Shown here: positions 1 through 6,294 of the stretch, piece after piece
How the letters are laid out: each line of letters begins with the position of its first letter
Numbering within the stretch: position 1 is the stretch's first letter
Assembly: GCA_016763955.1 (NCBI GenBank)
Contig: JAESSU010000159.1
Location: 1-6,606, forward strand
From: Phycisphaeraceae bacterium
Lineage (GTDB): Bacteria > Planctomycetota > Phycisphaerae > Phycisphaerales > Phycisphaeraceae
Direction: 5' to 3'
Length of the DNA: 6,606 nt
The notes under the pieces: model-generated
Databases searched by the model: none
What the model saw: the letters and a program-made list of their open reading frames with translations, nothing else
Told to the model about the DNA's origin: nothing
Position numbers and translations under genes: made by a program

Positions 1-120
1 AGAAAATCAAAGACAATAAAGAGGGTTTGCCCAGCAGGGAATAGTCGGAGCAAAAATTTTCTGCTGACTTAGAGACACGTGATCCAAGCACGAAGCAGGT
101 TCAATTCAAGAGACCCAAGT
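1..120. other. Leader region upstream of the CocE-type hydrolase gene
   Basis: This stretch precedes the plus-strand hydrolase gene. I see no convincing sigma-70 promoter: no good -35/-10 pair stands out. It contains an imperfect dyad at 49-65 (listed separately) and the AAGAGA ribosome site at 108-113. A GTG at 79 opens the hydrolase frame earlier, but the only purine-rich run before it (TTAGAGA, 69-75) lies just 3 bases away, which is too close for normal initiation. Confidence 0.5.
49..65. promoter_or_regulatory. Imperfect 17-bp dyad, possible operator
   Basis: AGCAAAAATTTTCTGCT differs from its own reverse complement at only one symmetric pair of positions, apart from the central base. 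It lies 55 bases before the preferred hydrolase start. This size and position fit a transcription-factor site, but an AT-rich dyad this short can arise by chance. It has no following T run in either direction, so a terminator is unlikely. Confidence 0.25.
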
Positions 121-1821
121 ATGCAAGAAAATTTAAGTGCGTTAAATATCATCACAGACCAAGACGTTGCGGTTCCCATGCGTGATGGCGTGCTGCTCCG
201 CGCCAATATCTTTCGGCCAAACACGTCAACACCTTTGCCAGTGCTGCTACAACGAACCCCATACAAGAAAGCTTCGGCAGGATATGAACCGTTTGTCCGT
301 GCAGGATACGTGGTCATCAGTCAGGACACCCGTGGCCGCTATGCTTCTGATGGAGAGTTCAAGGTATTTTCTGAGGAGGACACCGGCGATCCTGAGGATG
401 GTTACGACACCGTAGAATGGGCCGCAAGCCAGCCTTGGTGTGATGGCAATGTTGGGACCTTCGGTAAATCATACGACGGCTGGATGCAGTACCAGCTTGC
501 CAAACTCCAGCCGCCACACCTTAAGGCCATGAGCGCGGTGGCAATCCCGACCGAACTCACCGACTTAGATTGGCCTGGCGCGTTCAAGCCTGCCCGCCGT
601 ATTCACTGGTGGTTAAACGATATGGCTCCGGATTTGCGACGTCGAGCTGGGATGTTGCCCCCGCACACCCCTAGCGAGGCTCAAACGATTTGGGACGAGC
701 TTGAGAATGGGCGAATGCTCGCATTGTTACCGTGGAGTCGTGTTGTTGAATACCTGCCAGAACCTTTAGCGAGTCAGGCGGCGAGTTGGTTACGTGAGCC
801 TGCGAGGTGTCCTTGGAAATTCAGGGAAGCGCACAAGCGTATCACTGTGCCGAACTTGGATTTTCCCGGTTGGTATGACCATTGCAGTGGTATCGATCAC
901 CTTGGGAGTATGCAAGAACATGCAACGACCCAAGAGGCACGCAAGCAAACACGCGCGATCATCGGGCCTTGGAATCATCTGTATCAGGGACGACGCAAAC
1001 AAGGCATTTTTGACTTTGGCATCAATGCTGAGATGGATTTAATACAAATACAAATCCGCTGGTTTGACTACTGGCTTAAGGACATTCGTAACGGCATCGA
1101 TCAAGAGCCTGTCGTGCAATACTTTGTCATGGGATCAGAACAATGGAAGTTCGCAGATACTTGGCCACCAAAGAATTTGGATCAGGTCGCGTTTCACCTT
1201 GCAAGCAAGGGGGACGCTCATGTCCTTGATGGCTCAGGCACTTTGCAGTCAGAACCTCTAAAAAATGGGGCAACTGATACCTACGCCTACGATCCATATG
1301 ATCCGACACCAACACTGTGGGATCGGACATGTGTTTACAATGTTTCTGATCGCCGTCACGCCAATCACCGTCCGGACATTCTCCGCTATGACACAAAACC
1401 GCTGCAAGAAGATCTTGAAGTCGTAGGTAATCCAGAGGTGATCTTGTATGCAGCGTCTTCAGCACCGGACACTGATTTTTTTGATCGACTTGTAGACGAC
1501 AACCCCGATGGGCCAGCGATGGAAGTCTGTTACGGCCTAGTCCGCGCTCGACACCGCAACGGATTTGATACAGACGAATTACTCACACCCGGCCACATCA
1601 CACAATTCCGAATTCGCCTCGGAGCCACCGCCTGTTGTTTTCGCAAGGGCCATCGTATTCGGTTGGAAATTTACAGCAGTGACTTTCCCAATCACGATCG
1701 CAACCACAACACAGGCAAGAATGATCTATTCGATGCGGAAATGGTCATTGCCCAACAAACGATCCACCATTCACCAAAGCATCCATCATCACTGATTCTC
1801 CCGACCTGTGCAGCGAGCTAA
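121..1821 (+). CDS. CocE/NonD family serine hydrolase (peptidase S15-like esterase/amidase)
   Basis: This is an alpha/beta-hydrolase of the CocE/NonD (X-Pro dipeptidyl-peptidase S15) family, about 566 residues, a normal length for it. Numbering from ATG 121: the N-terminal VPMRDGVLLRANIFRP segment is typical; RTPY (Tyr48) matches the oxyanion tyrosine of cocaine esterase; GKSYDG gives nucleophile Ser117; GWYD gives Asp253; GPWNH gives His286. The triad is therefore complete. The C-terminal third (from about residue 420, including GNPEVILYA and FRKGHRIRLEIYSSDFP) is the beta-rich non-catalytic domain (PF08530-like). There is no signal peptide or membrane segment, so a cytoplasmic enzyme is expected. 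I prefer ATG 121, with AAGAGA 7 bases upstream, over GTG 79, which would add 14 residues. The family cleaves esters, amides and lactam-type substrates; the substrate here cannot be read from sequence. The gene converges on a CoA-thioester operon, which suggests, without proving, that it releases an acid used there. Confidence 0.9.
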   Translation: MQENLSALNIITDQDVAVPMRDGVLLRANIFRPNTSTPLPVLLQRTPYKKASAGYEPFVRAGYVVISQDTRGRYASDGEFKVFSEEDTGDPEDGYDTVEWAASQPWCDGNVGTFGKSYDGWMQYQLAKLQPPHLKAMSAVAIPTELTDLDWPGAFKPARRIHWWLNDMAPDLRRRAGMLPPHTPSEAQTIWDELENGRMLALLPWSRVVEYLPEPLASQAASWLREPARCPWKFREAHKRITVPNLDFPGWYDHCSGIDHLGSMQEHATTQEARKQTRAIIGPWNHLYQGRRKQGIFDFGINAEMDLIQIQIRWFDYWLKDIRNGIDQEPVVQYFVMGSEQWKFADTWPPKNLDQVAFHLASKGDAHVLDGSGTLQSEPLKNGATDTYAYDPYDPTPTLWDRTCVYNVSDRRHANHRPDILRYDTKPLQEDLEVVGNPEVILYAASSAPDTDFFDRLVDDNPDGPAMEVCYGLVRARHRNGFDTDELLTPGHITQFRIRLGATACCFRKGHRIRLEIYSSDFPNHDRNHNTGKNDLFDAEMVIAQQTIHHSPKHPSSLILPTCAAS

Positions 1822-1846
1822 TTTTTTCAATCACATGCCTGCTCTT
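1822..1846. other. Short convergent intergenic gap
   Basis: Only 25 bases separate the stop of the hydrolase gene (plus) from the stop of the thiolase gene (minus). A T run follows the hydrolase stop, but I find no strong GC stem for a bidirectional terminator. The best pairing is a 4-bp CTGC/GCAG stem that extends into the thiolase end. The two transcripts therefore probably overlap at their 3' ends. Confidence 0.6.
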
Positions 1847-3007
1847 TTATTCAGCAGCTTCCAATGCGATGGCGGCTCCCATGCCGCCGCCGACACACAA
1901 GCTTGCAAGGGCATTCTTAGCGTCTTTGCGTTTGATAAGGTGAGCAAGGTGGGTGATCAATCGAGCACCGGTTGCGCCCACGGGATGTCCTAAAGCAATC
2001 GCCCCGCCATGTGGGTTGAGATGGGGGGCATTGGCATCTAATTTTAAATCATGGCAACAAGCTAAGGCTTGGGCTGCGAATGCTTCATTGAGTTCAAGGG
2101 TGTCGAATTGGTCCAAAGGCTGCTTGAGTTTTTCGCACAACATTTGCGTCGCATAGACAGGGCCCAGTCCCATGCGTTTGGGATCACAGCCGATTTCGGC
2201 AGTACCTGTAATGATTGCTAAGGGTTCGTAGCCGTGGCGTTGGGCTGCTTGCTGCGTGGTGACGATAAGCATGGCAGAAGCATCGTTGAGCCCTGAAGCA
2301 TTGCCTGCGGTGATGGTTCCTTTTTGATCAAACACGGGGCGCAAGCTTGCCAAAGATTCATAGGTGGTCTCTGCACGCGGGTGCTCGTCACGTTCGAGTT
2401 TGCCAACGGTCACCAGTTCATCAGCGAAGACATCATTTTGCATCGCAGTTGCAACACGTTGCTGACTTTGCAATGCAAATTGATCTTGCATTTGACGGCT
2501 AATGCTATATTCACGCGCCAGCCGTTCAGCGGTTAGAGCCATGTGCTCACCTGAAATGGCATCTTGCAGGCCGTCATTTAAGATACTGTCCACTAGTTTG
2601 CCATCACCCAGTTTGTACCCTTGGCGTGCGCGATGAAGCAGGTAGGGCGCATTGGACATGGATTCGGTTCCGCCACAAAGGACGACTTGGGCATCGCCTG
2701 CGCGGATGGCTTGGACGGCAAGTGACACCGCGAGCATCCCTGATGCACATGCCATATTGATGGTAAACGCGGGGCGCTCAATGGGAATGTTTAGCCGTAG
2801 TGAAATTTGTCTCGCGACGTTGAGTTTTTGACCTGCACCAATGACATGGCCAACGATCACGCGGTCGATTGTTTGAGGGTCAATCCCTTCCAACGCAGCT
2901 TTACCAGCGGCAACACCTAAGTCTGCTGCGCTGAATTTTGAAAGCGATCCGAGTAAACGTCCCTGAGGTGTTCGGCAGGCGGCAACGATCATGATGCGAT
3001 CAGTCAT
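1847..3007 (-). CDS. Acetyl-CoA acetyltransferase-type thiolase
   Basis: This is a thiolase-superfamily enzyme of 386 residues, close to the usual length of about 390. Members condense two acetyl-CoA to acetoacetyl-CoA or run the reverse thiolysis. From ATG 3007: MACASGM holds the nucleophilic Cys87; GGTESMS, LNEAFAAQA (Asn307-Glu308) and the NPHGGAIALGHPVGATGAR block follow, with His341; CVGGGMG near the end supplies the second catalytic cysteine, Cys371. All key residues are present. The start is ATG 3007 rather than TTG 3016, because GGAG at 3021-3018 lies 10 bases before the ATG and would almost touch the TTG. The ATG begins 2 bases after the natural UGA of the CoA transferase, which suggests translational coupling. 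Context (dehydrogenase, CoA transferase) favours acetoacetyl-CoA thiolysis. The sequence cannot exclude a longer 3-ketoacyl-CoA or 3-oxoadipyl-CoA substrate. Confidence 0.92.
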   Translation of the reverse strand: MTDRIMIVAACRTPQGRLLGSLSKFSAADLGVAAGKAALEGIDPQTIDRVIVGHVIGAGQKLNVARQISLRLNIPIERPAFTINMACASGMLAVSLAVQAIRAGDAQVVLCGGTESMSNAPYLLHRARQGYKLGDGKLVDSILNDGLQDAISGEHMALTAERLAREYSISRQMQDQFALQSQQRVATAMQNDVFADELVTVGKLERDEHPRAETTYESLASLRPVFDQKGTITAGNASGLNDASAMLIVTTQQAAQRHGYEPLAIITGTAEIGCDPKRMGLGPVYATQMLCEKLKQPLDQFDTLELNEAFAAQALACCHDLKLDANAPHLNPHGGAIALGHPVGATGARLITHLAHLIKRKDAKNALASLCVGGGMGAAIALEAAE

Positions 3008-3017
3008 TTTCAACAAT

Positions 3018-3021
3018 CTCC
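3018..3021 (-). promoter_or_regulatory. Ribosome binding site of the thiolase gene
   Basis: GGAG on the minus strand, 10 bases before ATG 3007 and inside the last codons of the CoA transferase frame. It decides the start in favour of the ATG over the upstream TTG 3016. Its position within the preceding reading frame means ribosomes finishing the CoA transferase would pass over it. Confidence 0.6.
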
Positions 3022-3426
3022 ATGGTCAGCAAATAAATACGCGGGCATCATGCGCACTTGGCGCACAATCGGCATAAAATCCATTTGATCAAAAATTTGT
3101 GTTTTCATATCAATGCCCGGCGCGACTTCGATTAACTCAAGACCTTGAGCCGTCAATTCAAAAACCGCACGTTCAGTGACATAAAGCACCGGCTGATGCT
3201 GCTTCAGCGCCTGCGATGCGTTAAAGGTGAGGTGTTCAACTTGTTTGATAAATTTTGGGATACGTCCTTCTTGGAGGATGTTCAGTTTGCCATTGCGTAT
3301 TTCGACTTTGAGTCCGCCTGCGGTGAAGGTCGCGCAAAAGACAAGATGCTTGGCGGTTTGTGTAATATTGATAAAGCCGCCTGCGCCAGCAATGACGCCG
3401 TTGAACTTCGAAACATTAACGTTGCC

Positions 3427-3429
3427 CTA
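3427..3429 (-). other. In-frame amber codon inside the CoA transferase
   Basis: The codon is preceded by ...GAAQIDA and followed by GNVNVSKF. Relatives have a variable polar residue between the D-x and the GN (for example Glu, Gln or Lys). GAG, CAG and AAG are each one base from TAG, so the ancestral residue cannot be told. The next base is G, and there is no CARYYA readthrough context after it. Confidence 0.9.
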
Positions 3430-4562
3430 GGCATCAATTTGTGCAGCACCTAAAGCCGCAAAGTCGAGCCCGCCTCCGTCATAAAAATCGAACTGTGCGG
3501 TCTGCTCAATAATGGCTTGAGGATTGGAGGTTGCGCCAAATGCCAGACCCGCTGCGGGGCTGCCGCCGATTGCGCCGCTTTCAAGCTTGAGGGTAAAGCG
3601 TTCTAAATCACCGCGTTGTTGTGCAATTTGAGCGATGCCTTCGGGAATCCCAATGCCCAAATTGGCAATCGCATTGTCGGGCACTTCGTCACAGGACCGT
3701 GCTGCAATCAAGCGGCGAGGAATATTGTCAATCGGTATCGCTTGTGCGTCCGCTAGCGTTTGAGGGGATGGGGCATTGCAATAACTAGGGTTAAATTGTT
3801 CTGCAAAAGTTTGACTGTGTTGCTCTGGATCAGCGACAACAATGTGATCGATCAACATCCCAGGCACGACCACTTGATGCGGCGGCGTGGGGGTATCTCT
3901 AAGATGTTGAACTTGAGCAATCACAATCCCGCCGCTGTTTCGAACTGCTTGAGCGATGGCGAGAACTTCGCAGCAAACCGCTTCTTTTTCTACTGTGATT
4001 GAACCATGAATATCTGCTGTGGTTCCGCGGATCAATGCCACATCAATGGGAAATGATTTGTACCACAGCCAATCTCTGTCACCTAGCGTAATCCGCTCAA
4101 CAAGGCCTGGCGGCGTGATGTCATTTAATCGGCCCCCGCCGTGGGTGGGATCCACAAACGTATCAAGCCCCACATGAGTAATACAGCCGGGACGGCCAGC
4201 GGCAATGTCACGGAACAATTGACAGATCACACCTTGCGGGAAATTGTATGCTTCGATTTTTCCTACGGCCGCTAATTTCCCAAGGCCCGGCGCCAATCGC
4301 CAGTGTCCGCCGATGGTACGCTTGACCATACCTTCTTGTTGAAAATGGTTGAGACCGCGGGATTGCCCATCGCCTTGACCTGCTGCGTAAACAAGGGTGA
4401 GATTTTGGGGTTTACCAGTTTCTAAAAAACTTTTTTCAATCGCAGCCGTCAATGCTTCAGGATGACCCGCACCGCAGAAGCCACTGGTGGCGACGGTTTT
4501 GCCATCTTCAATGCGTTCAATCGCATTCTCAAGGCTACATAATTTGGCATCAATCCCGTAAC

Positions 4563-5315
4563 TCATCCGTGCCAACCTCCATTAACATGCAGCGTTTGGC
4601 CGGTGATGTAACGGGCTAAATCCCTGCACAGAAAAGCAATCATGTGGGCGATGTCTTGGGGCTCACCAAAAGCTCCCAGCGGAATCGACGCGATCATTTT
4701 TGCTTGTACTTCAGGAGGTACCGTGGCTGCCATGGGCGTGTGGATCATGCCCGGAGCAACTGCATTAACCGTGATTTTTCGTCGGGCTAGTTCTCGACTT
4801 AAAACCTTGGTCAAACCAATGACACCTGCTTTGGCCGCGGCATAATTGCTTTGTCCAAAAAAGCCAAACACCCCTGCAATCGAGGCGATATTAATAATAC
4901 GCCCTTCGTCAGCAAGCACCGGTTCGGCTGCTTTACAAAGATGAAACACGCCAGTTAAATTCGTGCTGATGACGCTATCCCAATCATCATGGGTCATTTT
5001 CTTTAGCGTGCGGTCTCGAATAATTCCAGCATTATTTACGACGATATCAAGTGAACCCCAGGTAGCCACCGCCTGAGCAACCATGGCTTGGACAGCCTGG
5101 GCATTGCGCACGTCCGCTTCACAACAAATTGCGCGGTCACCTAGTTCTGCCACGATTTTCTGGGCTGCAACAACATTATTGCCCTGTGGATCATCAAAGT
5201 AATTAATGACCACATTCGCGCCAGCTCGGTGGAGCGTTTTAGAAATTTCAGCGCCGATTCCTTGGCTTGCGCCAGTGACCAGTGCAGTCTTACCTGTTAA
5301 ATCAATTAGGATCAT
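4563..5315 (-). CDS. SDR-family 3-oxoacyl/acetoacetyl-CoA reductase-like dehydrogenase
   Basis: This is a classical short-chain dehydrogenase/reductase of 250 residues, the standard size. Cofactor-binding TGASQGIG spans residues 14-21 and NNAG 94-97. The catalytic tetrad is Asn119, Ser145, Tyr158 and Lys162 (YAAAK). SIAGVFGFFGQSNYAAAKAG-type sequence and the C-terminal TGQTLHVNGGWHG resemble FabG and PhaB, which interconvert 3-hydroxyacyl and 3-ketoacyl thioesters. The second beta strand ends VVINYFDD without the Asp that marks strict NAD enzymes; NADP(H) or mixed use is therefore plausible but unproven. With a CoA transferase and a thiolase downstream, oxidation of a 3-hydroxyacyl-CoA or free 3-hydroxy acid is the likeliest role; a fatty-acid FabG is less likely outside a fab cluster. 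Its ATG overlaps the regulator stop (ATGA) with GGAGAG at 5325-5320 upstream, and its own stop overlaps the next ATG in the same way. Confidence 0.9.
   Translation of the reverse strand: MILIDLTGKTALVTGASQGIGAEISKTLHRAGANVVINYFDDPQGNNVVAAQKIVAELGDRAICCEADVRNAQAVQAMVAQAVATWGSLDIVVNNAGIIRDRTLKKMTHDDWDSVISTNLTGVFHLCKAAEPVLADEGRIINIASIAGVFGFFGQSNYAAAKAGVIGLTKVLSRELARRKITVNAVAPGMIHTPMAATVPPEVQAKMIASIPLGAFGEPQDIAHMIAFLCRDLARYITGQTLHVNGGWHG
4576..4580 (-). promoter_or_regulatory. Ribosome binding site of the CoA transferase gene
   Basis: A strong GGAGG lies 9 bases before ATG 4566 and within the last codons of the dehydrogenase gene. A TTG at 4575 opens the same frame but would abut this site directly, so it cannot be the start. 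The site decides for ATG 4566. Confidence 0.75.
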
Positions 5316-5920
5316 TTGACTCTCCGTCCGCGGCGGGTGGTAGTAGAAGTGGGGTCTGGCATATCTTGAATAAACAGAGATAAAAATTTCGCAGGTTGCT
5401 TGCCAAGCACTTGCGTGGTGTGTTCTTGGGTCGGGTCAAAGTAAATCGAATCGCCCGCTCGTAGGATCATTTTTTGATCACCGACGGTGAACTGTAAGCG
5501 ACCTGAAAGCATGTAAAGAAACTCTTGGCCACCATGACGAAATTCACCCATCGGATCGCCTGGCGAAATCGTCAGCAAAAAAGGCTCCACACGTTTGTGA
5601 CGCATCTGCAAAGCCAACGCTTCATAGAAATAACCAAACTGCGCACCTTCGCGTGCAATGATTTGACCTTCACCTTTTCGCGTTAAAACATAGAGCGGGT
5701 CAGCTGTGGGCTCAACAAAAAAATCCGCCAAAGGCACATCCAGCGCCGCGGCAATCCGCATCAATGTCGAGATCGGCGACGAAACCTGCCCGGTCTCAAT
5801 CTTTGACAGCGTGCTCTTGGTGAGCTGGGACTGAGTCGCTAAAGCCGTGACGGTGAGCTGGGCTTTTTCACGCAAACCCCGAATATTGGCACCAATGCTT
5901 TTTTCATCCATAGGAAACAT
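5312..5920 (-). CDS. XRE-family transcriptional regulator with cupin sensor domain
   Basis: This is a small-molecule-responsive DNA-binding regulator. From ATG 5920 (202 residues), a Cro/C1-type helix-turn-helix spans about residues 7-63 (IGANIRGLREKAQLTV, then LTKSTLSKIETGQVSSPISTL). A linker follows, and a cupin barrel occupies about 115-185. The cupin shows HGGQEFLYMLSGRLQF (motif 1, with one His and the Glu) and GDSIYFDPTQEHTTQV (motif 2, with its His). A basic tail ends the protein. The layout matches the PuuR-like XRE-cupin family. The effector is unknown; a carboxylate or CoA-linked metabolite would fit the operon. The frame opens at TTG 5947, with ATGs at 5920 and 5911. None has a good ribosome site, and ATG 5911 (199 residues) is about equally plausible. 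It is the first gene of the operon and overlaps the dehydrogenase start by 4 bases, so it is probably autoregulatory. Confidence 0.88.
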   Translation of the reverse strand: MFPMDEKSIGANIRGLREKAQLTVTALATQSQLTKSTLSKIETGQVSSPISTLMRIAAALDVPLADFFVEPTADPLYVLTRKGEGQIIAREGAQFGYFYEALALQMRHKRVEPFLLTISPGDPMGEFRHGGQEFLYMLSGRLQFTVGDQKMILRAGDSIYFDPTQEHTTQVLGKQPAKFLSLFIQDMPDPTSTTTRRGRRVK

Positions 5921-5950
5921 TGTATCGCCACAAGAAACGCAAGACAAGCT

Positions 5951-5974
5951 TTTGTGTTAAATAATTTTCACAAA
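5951..5974. promoter_or_regulatory. TTTGTG-N12-CACAAA dyad, candidate operator
   Basis: Two perfect 6-bp arms, TTTGTG (5951-5956) and CACAAA (5969-5974), flank an AT-rich 12-base core. GC lies on each outer side, with one extra T on the left. It sits 31 bases upstream of ATG 5920 and overlaps the -12 part of the sigma-54-like match. Size and location fit an XRE-dimer site for autoregulation. This is inference from symmetry only. Confidence 0.4.
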
Positions 5975-6178
5975 GCATGGCGAGTGCCACATCGCACCGA
6001 GTCATTGAAACCCCCAGACCAGACCCTCCCAGAGACGGAGGCACAAGAAGCATATCTCATTTATGTGGATCGTATAAGAAACGATAGAAAGTCAGACCTA
6101 CCGCTGATCGGTAGATTGAAGGATCATTATTTTCCATTGCTCGCGAGCAAGCGAGAGAAAAGCCTCGCGAAGCTTTAA
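5954..6178 (+). CDS. Doubtful small ORF, unknown product
   Basis: A GTG-initiated frame of 74 codons ends in TAA at 6176-6178. The product would be hydrophilic and basic, with a possible helical stretch (EAYLIYVDRIRND) and a Lys/Arg-rich end. I recognise no family. The start lies inside the dyad upstream of the divergent regulator gene, there is no ribosome site before it, and no internal Met. The frame runs through the stem-loop cluster, which could itself explain the sequence. It may be a chance ORF, a remnant, or a small protein. Confidence 0.15.
   Translation: MLNNFHKAWRVPHRTESLKPPDQTLPETEAQEAYLIYVDRIRNDRKSDLPLIGRLKDHYFPLLASKREKSLAKL
5974..5989 (-). promoter_or_regulatory. Sigma-54-like promoter match upstream of the regulator operon
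   Basis: Read on the minus strand, TGGCAC, five bases, then ATGCT agrees with the TGGCAC-N5-TTGCW consensus at all but one position. The invariant GG (5988-5987) and GC (5976-5975) are at the required spacing of ten bases. The start point would be near 5963, leaving about 43 bases before ATG 5920. I found no good sigma-70 alternative here. An upstream activator would be needed, and no activator gene lies in the window. Confidence 0.4.
6069..6150. repeat. Cluster of three short inverted repeats
   Basis: ATCGT/ACGAT (6069-6073 and 6081-6085, 7-base loop), CTACCG/CGGTAG (6098-6103 and 6109-6114, 5-base loop) and the perfect 14-bp palindrome TTGCTCGCGAGCAA (6137-6150) follow one another within 82 bases. 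The last also allows an alternative CTCGC/GCGAG hairpin extending to 6155. They could be structure in the 3' region of the csrA transcript or a small RNA on either strand. Confidence 0.4.
6157..6176 (-). terminator. Weak intrinsic terminator candidate after the csrA-like gene
   Basis: On the minus strand, AAAGCTT-CGCG-GAGGCTTT-type pairing gives a 7-bp stem (one G-U pair) with a 4-base loop at 6176-6159, followed by TCTCTC after the last T run. The stem is only partly GC and the U tract is interrupted, so it is weak. It lies about 120 bases beyond the csrA stop. On the plus strand the same hairpin is followed by AAAA, which argues against plus-strand use. Confidence 0.3.
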
Positions 6179-6294
6179 AACTTCCGCTCAAGTCACTAAC
6201 ACCAATCATGGCAACACAACAGGGCTCGGCCTGCATCGTCGAAAAGGTTAATAATCATCAAGCCCGCAAGCCCACAGCTAAAAGCCCTCGAATC

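Larger units (their letters stand above)
3010..4566 (-). pseudogene. Acyl-CoA:carboxylate CoA-transferase (Pct/YdiF type) interrupted by an in-frame UAG
   Basis: This is a single-chain class I CoA transferase that moves CoA from one acyl-CoA to a carboxylic acid such as acetate, propionate or acetoacetate. From ATG 4566, the G-rich SGFCGAGHPEAL loop (about 28-39), GGHWRLAP, the LIRGTTAD segment and LESGAIGG are present. The last supplies the expected catalytic Glu329, which forms the glutamyl-CoA intermediate. The frame then meets TAG at codon 380. I read on in the same frame through 138 sense codons to TGA at 3012-3010. These carry GNVNVSKF, GGFINITQ, ATFTAGGLKVE, YVTERAVFEL, APGID and MDFMPIV, the normal C-terminal motifs, giving 518 codons, the usual family length. 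There is no frameshift and no ATG, GTG or TTG placed to restart the tail usefully. ATG 4566 overlaps the preceding dehydrogenase stop (ATGA). If UAG stops translation, the last quarter of the enzyme is lost and activity is unlikely. If it is read through, the gene is functional. Confidence 0.88.
5948..6294. other. 347-base intergenic region between csrA-like gene and regulator
   Basis: Both flanking genes are on the minus strand, so this contains the csrA 3' end and the promoter of the catabolic operon. From low to high coordinate it holds the TTTGTG/CACAAA dyad, the sigma-54-like match, a doubtful plus-strand small ORF, and four small inverted repeats between 6069 and 6176. Near 6260-6290 there are three copies of AAGCCC or AGCCC. 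No recognised RNA family is visible. Confidence 0.6.

Noticed and set aside
37..52. Sigma-54-like GG-N10-GC in the hydrolase leader
   Set aside because: Only the spacing fits; the flanking bases agree poorly with the consensus (about half of the defined positions).
79..120. GTG 79 as the hydrolase start
   Set aside because: The added 14 residues have no family counterpart, and the purine-rich run before GTG is only 3 bases away. ATG 121 has AAGAGA at a normal distance.
1127..1465. Minus-strand ORF of 112 codons inside the hydrolase gene
   Set aside because: It lies opposite a confidently assigned coding region and shows no recognisable motifs.
3418..3429. Programmed readthrough signal at the internal UAG
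   Set aside because: The downstream bases (GGCAAC on the minus strand) do not match the CARYYA readthrough context, and I see no strong hairpin just after the codon. Readthrough by a suppressor tRNA is still open.
3145..3453. Plus-strand ORF of 102 codons opposite the CoA-transferase tail
   Set aside because: It is antisense to sequence encoding clear CoA-transferase motifs; its own product resembles no family. It is a shadow frame.
4567..4575. TTG 4575 as the CoA-transferase start
   Set aside because: It abuts the GGAGG ribosome site directly. ATG 4566 has proper spacing and makes the ATGA overlap.
5990..6178. Remnant of a phage or integron integrase N-terminus in the small ORF
   Set aside because: A loose likeness (TEAQEAYLIYVDRIR) is limited to a dozen residues, with no catalytic region or attachment site nearby.
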